From NCBI GenBank assembly GCA_902806415.1, contig CADCWN010000249.1, positions 1 through 62,011 on the forward strand: a stretch of 62,011 bases of DNA. The letters run 5' to 3'. Below, in pieces: positions 49,789-57,809 of the stretch; the first letter of the stretch is position 1, and each line of letters begins with the position of its first letter. This DNA comes from an uncultured Thermomicrobiales bacterium. GTDB taxonomy: Bacteria > Chloroflexota > Chloroflexia > Thermomicrobiales > CADCWN01. A program made the translations under genes and the position numbers. The notes beneath the pieces were generated by a model, which worked only from the letters and a program-made list of their open reading frames with translations, made no database searches and was not told the DNA's origin.

Positions 49789-50367
49789 ATGGCTTCACGG
49801 CCAGAGCCGTTCGTGACAGCGGCGGAATATCTGCGCCTGGAACGTCGCGCCACGGTGCGGCACGAATACCACGATGGTGCGATTGTGGCGATGGCTGGCG
49901 CGAGCCGGAGGCATAATCTCATCGTTGGCGCTACGAACGCGAGTTTGATCGCGCAGCTTCGGCCAGGACCGTGCGAGACCTACACGAGCGATATGCGGGT
50001 AGCTATTCCGGCGCGTAACGCCTACACCTATCCCGACATCGTCGCCGTCTGCGACGAGCCGCAGTTCGAGTATGCCGAGGTGGACACGTTGCTCAATCCC
50101 CCGCTGATCATCGAGGTGCTGTCGCCGTCAACGGAGCGTTACGACCGCACCGGCAAGTTCGCGATTTACCGGAGCATCCCATCGCTGCGCGAATATCTGC
50201 TGATCGCCCAAGATGAACACCGCATCGATTACTCCCGCCGCACCGCCGAGGGGCAGTGGTTCATTGGTGAGGCGACCGGGCGCGATGCCCACCTGGATCT
50301 CGCCATCGGTGGCGGCTGTATCCTGGCGTTGGCCGACATTGATGCGCGCGTGCCGCTCGCCGATTGA
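49789..50367 (+). CDS. Uma2-family (DUF820) putative endonuclease
   Basis: A 192-residue PD-(D/E)xK-fold protein in full family form. It opens FVTAAEYLRLERRATVRHEY and has HDGAIVAMAGASRRHNLIVG, MRVAIPARNAYTYPDIVAVC with the first acidic residue, and PPLIIEVLSPSTERYDRTGK with the ExK-like pair. The SLREYLLIAQDEHRID segment follows. It is a canonical Uma2, unlike the longer coiled-coil form at 44985. Its role is unknown; nuclease activity is predicted from fold only. The ATG is preceded by AGGAG at a slightly long distance and by the heptamer inverted repeat. Confidence 0.88.
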   Translation: MASRPEPFVTAAEYLRLERRATVRHEYHDGAIVAMAGASRRHNLIVGATNASLIAQLRPGPCETYTSDMRVAIPARNAYTYPDIVAVCDEPQFEYAEVDTLLNPPLIIEVLSPSTERYDRTGKFAIYRSIPSLREYLLIAQDEHRIDYSRRTAEGQWFIGEATGRDAHLDLAIGGGCILALADIDARVPLAD

Positions 50368-50529
50368 TTCACCTTCTGTTCCCCTGTCGTCCCGCTCTGC
50401 GCGCTCTGTGCGCTAACCCTCGTCCCCGATTTTGTGTCGCCTCCCCGCGCCGCTAGTACACTGTTGGCGGCGCTATGACTGTAACGGCTGGGTATTGCAA
50501 CTCTCGGTCTGACCGAAGGTAGGGGTGCG

Positions 50530-51615
50530 ATGGCAGGGGCGATGATCGCGCGTCAAGCGCGGGCGACACCAACCGGGCGACAGATGGCCGCGAAGCTCTC
50601 GCGGCGCGATGACCTCGTCACGATCGTGCTCGGGCAAGTGCTGATGCTCGGGCTGGCGATCGACGGGTGGGCGCACCATACGCAGCCGGGCGTCGAGAGC
50701 TTCTTCACCCCCTGGCACGGCGTCCTTTACGCGGGCTATGGCGCGTGCGCCATCTGGACGAGTTGGCTCATCCTGCGACAGCGGCGCGCGGGCTATCGCG
50801 GTCGCGCGGCGATTCCGCTCGGCTACATGCCCGGTGTGATCGGGGTGCTCATCTTCGGCTTCTCCGGGATCGGGGACCTGGTCTGGCATCTGACGATCGG
50901 GATCGAGCAGAACCGCAAGGCGTCGCTCAGCCCGAGCCACCTGCTCTTATTCCTCGGTATTGTCCTGATCGTCAGCAGCCCGTTTCGCGCTGCCTGGGCC
51001 TCCGACGACGCCACCGAAGACGCCCCTTCGCTCCGCGCCTTCTTGCCCGCGCTCCTCTCGCTCAGCGGCGCGGCGGCGATCGTGGGGGCGATGCACATCT
51101 GGCTCTGGGGTTTGGTCTACCTGCGGGATGGCCGCGCGGCGACTGCGGCGATTCCGCCGGAGGCGCTCAGTGTGACGCAGGATCTCGACCTGGCGATGGT
51201 CCTGATCACGACCATCCTGCTGTTGACGCCATTGCTGCTGTTGCTGTTACGTTGGCGACCGCCATTTGGCAGCGCGGCGATCCTCTTCGGTATCGTTGCC
51301 GGACTCCTCTGCGCCGTCAGCGGTTTCCGGCAGCCGACCGATGTGGCCGTCGCGCTCGGGGCCGGGCTACTCGGCGATCTGCTCATCCGGCACTTCGCCG
51401 CCGGTCCGGCGCGGCCGTCGGCGTTCCGCTCCCTCGCGCTGGCGGTACCGGTCGCGCTCTGGTCGGGCCATTTCCTGGTTACTTGGTTGAGCGGAGGGAT
51501 TGGCTGGCCGGTGGAATACTGGACCGGGATCACCCTGCTCGCCGGGCTGACCGGCCTGGGCCTCAGCATCCTCCTGGTGCCACCGACATTACCCGCGCAT
51601 GTCGCTCGGCGTTGA
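50530..51615 (+). CDS. Multi-span membrane protein of unknown function
   Basis: 361 residues with about nine hydrophobic segments. The best conserved-looking part is the first loop: GWAHHTQPGVESFFTPWHGV (about 47-66). It holds three histidines and a glutamate that could bind a metal or haem. A further candidate is IGDLVWHLTIGIEQNRKASL (about 116-135), followed by SPSHLLLFLG. The histidine-rich loops recall copper or haem membrane proteins, but I cannot name a family. ATG 50530 has AAGGTAGGGG upstream. It is followed by a long palindrome and is convergent with the amtB pair. Confidence 0.7.
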   Translation: MAGAMIARQARATPTGRQMAAKLSRRDDLVTIVLGQVLMLGLAIDGWAHHTQPGVESFFTPWHGVLYAGYGACAIWTSWLILRQRRAGYRGRAAIPLGYMPGVIGVLIFGFSGIGDLVWHLTIGIEQNRKASLSPSHLLLFLGIVLIVSSPFRAAWASDDATEDAPSLRAFLPALLSLSGAAAIVGAMHIWLWGLVYLRDGRAATAAIPPEALSVTQDLDLAMVLITTILLLTPLLLLLLRWRPPFGSAAILFGIVAGLLCAVSGFRQPTDVAVALGAGLLGDLLIRHFAAGPARPSAFRSLALAVPVALWSGHFLVTWLSGGIGWPVEYWTGITLLAGLTGLGLSILLVPPTLPAHVARR

Positions 51616-51698
51616 GACCGGTTCAACCGCTCGTCGCGCGACCATCATCTGGCGGCACCCGCATAACCAAGCATCTCATCGCTCAGCTAAACAAGCGA

Positions 51699-51730
51699 AG
51701 CCCCCGGCAGCGCGCGCGCTGCCGGGGGCT
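51699..51730. terminator. Perfect 32-bp palindrome, two-way terminator
   Basis: AGCCCCCGGCAGCGC and its exact reverse complement meet around GC. It lies between the convergent membrane protein gene and the small gene downstream of amtB. On the minus strand it is followed by TCGCTTGTTTA, so it could end the amtB transcript; on the plus strand no T-run follows. Confidence 0.65.
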
Positions 51731-51741
51731 CTGTCTATCCG

Positions 51742-51873
51742 TTAGGATGTGGCGGGGACAATTGCCTCGGTCGCCTTGATGGCAGGCGCCGCCGCGACCG
51801 GTTGCTTCTCCTTGGGGGCGACGAACCAGGCCGCGATCAGGGTGCTGAAGCAGAGGAACGCAACGATCGTCAT
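51742..51873 (-). CDS. 43-residue single-pass membrane protein downstream of amtB
   Basis: A very short gene starting at ATG 51873 with AAGGAG at ideal distance (7 bases) and ending at TAA 51744-51742. The protein opens MTIVAFLCFSTLIAAWFVAP, a clear membrane helix, then KEKQ and an alanine/proline/threonine tail ending VPATS. It starts 45 bases after the amtB stop on the same strand and sits just before the palindromic terminator, so it should be on the amtB transcript. I recognise no family. It could be an AmtB-associated or independent membrane peptide. The start site, helix and operon position make a chance frame unlikely. Confidence 0.65.
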   Translation of the reverse strand: MTIVAFLCFSTLIAAWFVAPKEKQPVAAAPAIKATEAIVPATS

Positions 51874-51918
51874 GGGGATTCTCCTTACACTATCGTTGAA
51901 CCGAGGCCGAGACCGATC

Positions 51919-53142
51919 CTAGAGCTGGTAGGCCGCTTCGCCATGCTGCGTGGTATCGAGGCCGAGGACTTCCTCCTGCTCGGGGACCCGCAGGCCGATG
52001 ACCAGGTCGATCACCTTCAGGATAGCGACGGTGACGATGGCCGCGAACGCCGCCGAGGCGGCGACAGCGACAATCTGGATCAGCAGTTGCTGCGGGTTGC
52101 CGTAGAGGAGGCCGTTGTTGCCCGCCTCGTTGAGCGATTTCTGGGCGAAGATGCCGGTGGCGATCGCCCCCCAGATGCCGCCGACGCCGTGGACCGCGAA
52201 GACATCGAGGGCGTCGTCCACCTTCCGCTTCAGCAGATCGACCGCGAAGAAGCAGAGGATCCCGGCGACGAAACCGATGGCGATCGCCGCGCTCGCATCG
52301 ACGTAACCCGCCGCCGGGGTGATGGCGACCAGTCCGGACACCGCGCCCGCCGCCGCGCCGAGGACGCTCGGCTGGCCGTGGCGGATCCAGCTGATCGTCA
52401 TCCAGGAGAGGGCGGCCATCGCGGCGGAGGTGTTGGTCACGACGAAGGCGTTCGCCGCGAGCCCGTTCGCGCCGAGGGCGCTGCCAGCGTTGAAGCCGAA
52501 CCAGCCGAACCAGAGGAGACCCGCGCCGAGGACGGTCATCGTCAGGTCGTGCGGGTCCATCTTCTCCTTGCCGAAGCCGACGCGTTTGCCGAGGACCGTG
52601 GCCGCGACCAGCGCGGAGACGCCGGAGGTGATGTGGACGACGGTGCCGCCCGCGAAGTCGAGCGCGCCCATCGTGCGCAGCCAGCCGCCGACGCCCCAGA
52701 CCCAGTGCGCGACCGGTGCGTAAACGAAGGTGGCCCAGGCCAGGGTGAAGATGACGAACGCCTTGAAACGCTTGCGCTCCGCGAACGCTCCGGTGATCAG
52801 CGCCGGGGTGATCACGGCGAACATCATCTGGAAGGCCATGAAGGCCGAGTGGGGGATCGTCGCCGCGTAATCGGCGTTCGGCTCCGCCCCGACCCCGCGC
52901 AGCCCGATGAAATCGAGGCCGCCGATGAGCCCGCCCTTATCGCTGCCGAATGCCAGCGTGTAGCCCCAGAGGACCCATTGCACGCTGATCAGCGCCATGA
53001 TGAAGAAGCTATGCATGATCGTCGAGAGGACGTTTTTCCGACGGACCAGGCCCCCATAGAAGAAGCCCAGCGCGGGGGTCATCAACATGACCAGGGCCGC
53101 CGACACGAGTACCCACGCTGTGTCGCCCGAATTGATCTCCAT
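51919..53142 (-). CDS. amtB: Ammonium transporter
   Basis: A 407-residue Amt/MEP/Rh channel for ammonium uptake. It opens [20 protein letters not shown] and [15 protein letters not shown]. Signature parts are [11 protein letters not shown] and [20 protein letters not shown], and the twin pore histidines lie in HITSGV and [33 protein letters not shown] follows. It has 11 predicted helices and a C-terminal cytoplasmic tail ([20 protein letters not shown]) with the conserved HGE-AY end. There is no cleavable signal before ATG 53142, chosen for AAAGGA upstream. The usual P-II gene glnK is not adjacent. Confidence 0.97.
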   Translation of the reverse strand: MEINSGDTAWVLVSAALVMLMTPALGFFYGGLVRRKNVLSTIMHSFFIMALISVQWVLWGYTLAFGSDKGGLIGGLDFIGLRGVGAEPNADYAATIPHSAFMAFQMMFAVITPALITGAFAERKRFKAFVIFTLAWATFVYAPVAHWVWGVGGWLRTMGALDFAGGTVVHITSGVSALVAATVLGKRVGFGKEKMDPHDLTMTVLGAGLLWFGWFGFNAGSALGANGLAANAFVVTNTSAAMAALSWMTISWIRHGQPSVLGAAAGAVSGLVAITPAAGYVDASAAIAIGFVAGILCFFAVDLLKRKVDDALDVFAVHGVGGIWGAIATGIFAQKSLNEAGNNGLLYGNPQQLLIQIVAVAASAAFAAIVTVAILKVIDLVIGLRVPEQEEVLGLDTTQHGEAAYQL

Positions 53143-53501
53143 CCGCCATCCTTTCCCGATCCTCGACAGCACGACCGAACGAACCCTATGCAGCATGGTT
53201 TTGAGCAAACTACACAGTTTCTTCGTCTGTTCCTTAGGATAGGGAATGTGCGGGGCGATCACTATATCTCCGCAGCCCAACTTCCACGCGGGCGTTTGTG
53301 CATCACGCACACCGCTCGGCAACTCGACCACGCTTAGTCGCGTGACTCTTCCAGTAATTCGGGGGCTGACTGTCAGCTGAGAATGACACTGGGGCGGGTA
53401 ATTTTAGCGTATCATTGGTTATCGCGAGGTGTGGGACGATCGGGTTCCGCTTGCGCCGCGCTCATGGTATCCCTCGGTATAGCACCGGAAGGAAATAGAC
53501 C
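53143..53501. other. 359-bp divergent region between amtB and the phospholipase D gene
   Basis: It should hold the amtB promoter. A TATAGT box reading toward amtB lies at 53266-53261 without a good -35, which would leave room for an activator or sigma-54-independent nitrogen control. I see no gene and no clear nitrogen-regulator site. Confidence 0.4.
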
Positions 53502-55022
53502 ATGCCGCTCATTGACACGTTGCGTGCCGCATCACCCCTCCTCGGCCTGCTGCCACGGGCCATCGCCGGGCGTTTCCATCGCCGACGCCCGCACCGCCAC
53601 CTGAAAGGGCGGACATCAGGCGGTAAGATGCCGCGCGATCTCTGGTGGTCGGGCGATGATCGCTGGCATGAGCGCAGCTTTCCCCCGCGTCGCCATAACG
53701 ACCTGAAACCGTTGCTCGACGGCGAGGAGGCGTTCGACGCGATGCTGCAGGCGATCAAGGAGGCACGCGAGTATATTTACATCGTCGGCTGGGCGCTGAC
53801 GCCGACATTCGTGCTCGCTCGCGCCGACGAGCCGCTGATCGCGGAGGAGGATTTGCTCACTCGCGTTCTGGACGAGGTCTCGGAGCGGGTGACGGTGAAG
53901 ATGCTCATCTGGCGCGGCTCGATGCTCCTCTTCCCGCCGACCCACGCGATCACCGAGCAAGCCTGCGAGGATCTGCGCCGGGCCGCGCCCCGTATCGACA
54001 TCCGCCTCGACGGCACGGCGCGGCCCACCCATTGTCATCATCAGAAAGCCCTCGTGGTGGATGGGCAGATCGGTTTCGTCGGCGGTCTCGATCTGACGAC
54101 ACTGGAAGGGGACCGCTGGGATCGCCCCGGTCACCCGTTGCGCCACGGTCGGAGCTGGCACGATGTGGCGCTCCAGATTCGCGGCGAGGCGGTGGCCGAT
54201 CTGGAAGAGAATTTTGTGCAGCGGTGGATCGCGGTCACCGGGGAACGCGCGTTACCCCACCATCGCCCCGAGGTCGCGCCCGACTGGCAAACCCCCTGCC
54301 AGATCGTGCGGACGATCCCCGCGCGAACGTATCGCTTCGCCCGACGGGGCGAGTTCGGCGTCGCCGCCGTCTATCGCGATGCGATCGCGCGCGCGCGCCG
54401 CTATATCTACCTGGAGAATCAATATCTCTGGTCCGAAGAAGTTGTCGGGGCGCTGGTCGAGGCTCTGGAGCGGAACAAGGACCATCCCTTCCGCATCGTG
54501 GTGGTCCTGCCCGCGCACGCCGATTTCGGGAAGTACGATAATGATAAGCAGATCGAGCGCTTGCGGGCGGCCGACGGTGATGGGGGGCGCTTCCACGCCT
54601 TCTCGCTCTACAGCAGCGGCCCGGCGGCCGGGCGCTTCGGCTTCAACTTCGTGCCGATCTATGTCCATGCCAAAGTGACGATCGTCGACGACGAGTGGTT
54701 CATGATCGGCTCGGCCAATATCAACCGGCGCGGTTTGGCGACCGACAGCGAGATGAACGCTCACAGCGTCGATGCGGCGGGCGCGCGCGCCTTACGGCTG
54801 CGCCTGTGGTCGGAGCACCTGCGGGTCGAGGAAGGCGAGATCGCCGACGCCGATCCGGTCGCGCTGATCGATGAGCGCTTCGTCCCGGCTTCGCGCGAGG
54901 TCGAGGCGCGGGTGCGCGAGAAACGCGGTATCCTTCCGGCGCTAATCCACCCGTACCAGACCGGCCGTATGCCTGGTCTCTGGCTCCTGCAGCAAATTGA
55001 ATCCTTGGCCGAGGGGTTGTGA
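53502..55022 (+). CDS. Phospholipase D/cardiolipin synthase-like protein
   Basis: A 506-residue PLD-superfamily enzyme with two HKD sites. The first is THCHHQKALVVDGQIGFVGG (about 178-197) and the second is YVHAKVTIVDDEWFMIGSAN (about 387-406), each with H-x-K-x4-D. IYIVGWALTP and RYIYLENQYLWSEEVVGALV are also typical. It may join phosphatidylglycerols to cardiolipin or cleave phospholipids. Unlike ClsA it has no N-terminal membrane helices, only a basic start (RAIAGRFHRRRPHRHLKG), so it is probably peripheral. ATG 53502 has GGAAGGAA upstream. Confidence 0.9.
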   Translation: MPLIDTLRAASPLLGLLPRAIAGRFHRRRPHRHLKGRTSGGKMPRDLWWSGDDRWHERSFPPRRHNDLKPLLDGEEAFDAMLQAIKEAREYIYIVGWALTPTFVLARADEPLIAEEDLLTRVLDEVSERVTVKMLIWRGSMLLFPPTHAITEQACEDLRRAAPRIDIRLDGTARPTHCHHQKALVVDGQIGFVGGLDLTTLEGDRWDRPGHPLRHGRSWHDVALQIRGEAVADLEENFVQRWIAVTGERALPHHRPEVAPDWQTPCQIVRTIPARTYRFARRGEFGVAAVYRDAIARARRYIYLENQYLWSEEVVGALVEALERNKDHPFRIVVVLPAHADFGKYDNDKQIERLRAADGDGGRFHAFSLYSSGPAAGRFGFNFVPIYVHAKVTIVDDEWFMIGSANINRRGLATDSEMNAHSVDAAGARALRLRLWSEHLRVEEGEIADADPVALIDERFVPASREVEARVREKRGILPALIHPYQTGRMPGLWLLQQIESLAEGL

Positions 55023-55186
55023 GTCCGCCCGCGAACGGCGCTATGGCACGCATTCTGCATTAATTTGACCGCAGAGGGGATCGCTCACTGGACGCCAAGG
55101 GGTGGCCTAAGGGCGATTATGGCGCATAGTGGTGATGCCCGCAGTATGGGTAGGGACGCGCCACTAGGAGGGATCTGGAGGGGATC

Positions 55187-55444
55187 ATGGGTATTCTGAG
55201 TTGGTTGCTGGTCGGGCTGATCGCCGGGTTCCTGGCGAGCGTGGTGATGAAGGGTGGCGGCTACGGGATCATCGGCGACATCATCATCGGTATCGTCGGG
55301 GCGTTTATCGGTGGCTTCATCTTCTCGTTGTTCGGTAGCGGTGGCGTGACCGGTTTCAACCTCTGGTCGATCCTGGTAGCCTTCGTCGGTGCCTGCATCT
55401 TGATCGCTATCTTGCGCGCCATCAGCGGGCGACGGGCCATATAA
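55187..55444 (+). CDS. GlsB/YeaQ/YmgE-family membrane protein
   Basis: An 85-residue protein of the transglycosylase-associated family, with three hydrophobic helices and glycine-rich turns. It opens ILSWLLVGLIAGFLASVVMK, has the central GIIGDIIIGIVGAFIGGFIF and ends in the helix near FNLWSILVAFVGACILIAIL. Such proteins appear in many stress regulons, and their activity is unknown. ATG 55187 has AGGAGGGATCTGGAGGGG upstream. A clear hairpin terminator follows, so it is a single-gene transcript. Confidence 0.93.
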   Translation: MGILSWLLVGLIAGFLASVVMKGGGYGIIGDIIIGIVGAFIGGFIFSLFGSGGVTGFNLWSILVAFVGACILIAILRAISGRRAI

Positions 55445-55476
55445 CGCCGAGCGAAGATAACCTTTGTCCTGGAAAG

Positions 55477-55512
55477 GGGTCCGACCCGGCCATTTATGGC
55501 CGGGTCGGACCC
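55477..55512. terminator. Hairpin terminator, probably two-way
   Basis: GGGTCCGACCCGGCCA-TTTA-TGGCCGGGTCGGACCC is a 16-bp perfect stem with a 4-base loop. On the plus strand TTCT follows; on the minus strand CTTTCC follows. It lies between the GlsB-type gene and the convergent 57-residue gene. Confidence 0.8.
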
Positions 55513-55540
55513 TTCTGCACGCAAATATCCGCGTCCCATA

Positions 55541-55714
55541 CTACTGCTTGCGACCGGTGACACGGACCATCCCGAGCATTACCGCCGCGCCGGCGAGCGC
55601 GCCGAGCGCCTGGGGACCGACCGCCGCGATCAACGGAATCAACATCAACGCTAACAGGATCAAGCTAATCTTATCAGCAGTCATCATCTCCCACAATCCA
55701 TGATCCGTCTTCAC
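55541..55714 (-). CDS. Small membrane protein (48-57 residues)
   Basis: A short minus-strand gene ending at TAG 55541. From GTG 55714 it opens KTDHGLWEMMTADKISLILL (after the start). It continues ALMLIPLIAAVGPQALGALA and GAAVMLGMVRVTGRKQ. That makes one or two hydrophobic helices with a basic end. Start options are GTG 55714 (GGAAGAG 12 bases upstream), ATG 55687 or ATG 55684 (GGGAG directly before). A good promoter lies upstream at 55761-55789 and a terminator downstream at 55477-55512, so the unit looks complete. No family recognised. Confidence 0.5.
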   Translation of the reverse strand: MKTDHGLWEMMTADKISLILLALMLIPLIAAVGPQALGALAGAAVMLGMVRVTGRKQ

Positions 55715-56202
55715 AGCAACCTGAGGCTCTTCCTTTAGTCAACCTGACCCTACGAACGCGATAATACTACAGCGTCGGCGGTTTGTACACTTTTGTTTAC
55801 CAACATTGATCCTATCTTATCAGGGGAATATGGTCAGGTCGCTGGTCCTAGTCGTGTCTCGGATAGGTATCTTCGCTCGATTGCATACCCTGGCCTGGTA
55901 TCGTGTGAGAAATCTGGAGGTTACAGCGCGCCGTGAGCATCATTCCTCAATAGTTGAACGGATCACCGATGGAGAAAATCTCGCGCGATACGCCATCCGC
56001 AGCCACCCACTCAGCCTGGAACGCTGTGATCTGGCTGAGGATGGGCTTCGAGTAGACCTCGCGAGCGCTTACGGCCCCATCGGCTGCACGGAGCGCGATC
56101 GATGGCACAGTGAAAAGCCCGCCGTGCTCCTATGCGCGCAATTTGCTGTATGTTGTCATACACTTGGCAGGATAGTTCTTGGCATAGCGAGTGGCGGCAG
56201 CG
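55715..56202. other. 488-bp intergenic region
   Basis: It holds the promoter described for the small minus-strand gene (55761-55789). The rest, up to the MerR remnant, has lower GC and several short frames, none with a convincing ribosome site or recognisable sequence. It may be gene debris linked to the broken MerR gene. Confidence 0.4.
55761..55789 (-). promoter_or_regulatory. Promoter of the small membrane protein gene
   Basis: On the minus strand TGTACA (55789-55784), a 17-base spacer and TATTAT (55766-55761) form a good sigma-70-type promoter. Transcription would start near 55754, about 40 bases before GTG 55714. Confidence 0.55.
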
Positions 56203-56449
56203 ATGGGGGAAACGACGCGCTACCGAGTTGGCGAGTTGGCGCATCTCTGCGAGGTCAACCCCCGGACGATCGACTATTGCACGACTGAGGGGTTGCTCAC
56301 GGCGCTCGCTCGCGGGGCGGCCATCACTTCTACGATCAGGGGTTGGTGCATCGCCTGCAGTCAGTCAAGACGTTCCAAGCGTCGCCGAGCGCGTCGCCCG
56401 CCTGGAAGTGTTGGCGACCGCTAATCGCGCCGTCGCCGGGGCGGATTAG
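56203..56449 (+). pseudogene. MerR-family regulator, broken by frameshifts
   Basis: From ATG 56203 the frame gives GETTRYRVGELAHLCEVNPR, then TIDYCTTEGLL, the MerR winged-helix start. The expected continuation is in a second frame (YDQGLVHRLQSVKTFQ, near 56330-56375). A third frame supplies the coiled-coil (VPSVAERVARLEVLATANRA, about 56380-56446). At least two indels separate them. The segment up to 56540 may hold further C-terminal text (PVELAGAVRAPQPCETLQV). It is non-functional unless the sequence is wrong. Confidence 0.7.
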
Positions 56450-56541
56450 TGGCGGGAGGTGGGCGCGCCGGTCGAACTGGCGGGGGCGGTGCGCGCACCG
56501 CAGCCCTGCGAAACGCTCCAAGTGCCGGAGTACTCGCCAAT

Positions 56542-57219
56542 ATGAGCAATACTCTTGAACCGCCGGTCATCGCGCCGCGGGCGCAGTTCTGGCTGAAGGC
56601 CACCGTCTTCGTCAGTGGCCTGGCGGGCGTGGGTGCCCAGACGGCAGCCTCACGCCTCGTCGCCCCCTACTTCGGCAATTCCACGATCATCTGGGCGACG
56701 TTGATCGGCCTCACGCTGGCCTACCTCTCCCTCGGCTACGCTCTTGGCGGTCAGCTTGCCGATCGCTTCCCGCACGAGCGCCTGTTCTACGGTTCAGCGA
56801 TCCTCGCCGCTGTCGCGATTGCCCTTATCCCGGTGGTGGCCCCTCCCCTGATGATCGTGGCGATCGGCCTCTTCGCGGGCTCAATGACGAACGGCGCGTT
56901 CTACGGCGCGTTGCTCACTGTGGGCCTGCTCTTCCTGGGTCCTGTCACCCTACTCGGTTGCCTGTCGCCGATGGCGTTGCGTCTGCGGATGCAGCGGGTG
57001 AGCGAGGCGGGGGGGGCTGTCGGGACGATCTATGCCCTCTCGACCCTCGGATCGATCGCCGGGGCTTTTCTGCCGGTGCTGCTCCTGTTACCGTATCTCG
57101 GCACCCGCGCCACCTTTGCTATCCTCGCGGGGCTGCTCGGGGGCTGTGCCTTGCTCGCTTGGTGGCTGGGCGGTGCGACGAGGGTGCGAGCGAGTCTGAG
57201 CAAGCCGGGCCAGCGATAG
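56542..57219 (+). CDS. Membrane half of a fused MFS/spermidine-synthase-type protein
   Basis: A 225-residue protein with about seven hydrophobic helices. It opens QFWLKATVFVSGLAGVGAQT and AASRLVAPYFGNSTIIWATL, the text of the N-terminal membrane domain found in large spermidine-synthase-like proteins. IGLTLAYLSLGYALGGQLAD and GAVGTIYALSTLGSIAGAFL continue it. The methyltransferase-fold catalytic domain that normally follows (~250-300 residues) is absent, and the gene ends with a basic tail. A stand-alone membrane unit could be a transporter-like module or a truncated gene. ATG 56542 has GGAG upstream; the next gene on the right is unrelated. Confidence 0.75.
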   Translation: MSNTLEPPVIAPRAQFWLKATVFVSGLAGVGAQTAASRLVAPYFGNSTIIWATLIGLTLAYLSLGYALGGQLADRFPHERLFYGSAILAAVAIALIPVVAPPLMIVAIGLFAGSMTNGAFYGALLTVGLLFLGPVTLLGCLSPMALRLRMQRVSEAGGAVGTIYALSTLGSIAGAFLPVLLLLPYLGTRATFAILAGLLGGCALLAWWLGGATRVRASLSKPGQR

Positions 57220-57321
57220 ACGCGGACCGGTGGCGCTTTCGCGGGCGTGTGTGACAATAACAGCGGATCGCGCCGGGGGCCATGCGGCCTCGCGGGGTGG
57301 TGGTGAAAGGGGAGGGATTCG

Positions 57322-57720
57322 ATGCACGTCACCGGCACGCACCATATCGCGTTGTTCACCAGCAATCTCGATCGTTTGCGCACCTTCTACGTCGAGACCC
57401 TCGGCCTACCGCAGATCGGCGCTTTTCCGGGCGGGCGGATCATTTTTATCGACGTCGGCAGCACTACCGTCGAGATGATCGCCCGCGACGAATGGGTCGA
57501 TAGCGATGCCGGGAACTGGCAGCATCTCGCGTTCGAGGTCGCGAGTGTCGATGACACCTATGCGGAATTGACCGCACTCGGCATCGCCTTCCACGTTGAG
57601 CCGAAGGATGTCCCGGCGGAGGCGGCATCCGCCCGAATCGCGTTCTTCCGAGACCCGGACGGCAATAATCTCGAACTCTTCCAGCCGATCGGGGGCCGTT
57701 ACCCGCAGGGTGGTGCGTAG
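57322..57720 (+). CDS. VOC-family (glyoxalase/dioxygenase fold) protein
   Basis: A 132-residue single VOC domain. It opens GTHHIALFTSNLDRLRTFYV and has ETLGLPQIG, the paired strand TTVEMIARDEW, WQHLAFEVASVDDTYAELTA and the closing FFRDPDGNNLELFQP. Metal ligands would be H8 or H9, E51, H73 and E118 (approximate), the usual two-histidine/two-glutamate set. The form resembles glyoxalase I and related lyases or fosfomycin-type resistance proteins; the substrate cannot be told. The ATG follows GGGGAGGG. It may share a transcript with the sulfatase gene downstream. Confidence 0.88.
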   Translation: MHVTGTHHIALFTSNLDRLRTFYVETLGLPQIGAFPGGRIIFIDVGSTTVEMIARDEWVDSDAGNWQHLAFEVASVDDTYAELTALGIAFHVEPKDVPAEAASARIAFFRDPDGNNLELFQPIGGRYPQGGA

Positions 57721-57809
57721 CCACGAACACGGATAGGGGTTTGCGCGATCGGGGCGATGGGGTGAGCTTGTCGCACCACCGCCCCGCTATGATTGTTGCG
57801 GGGGTGGCG

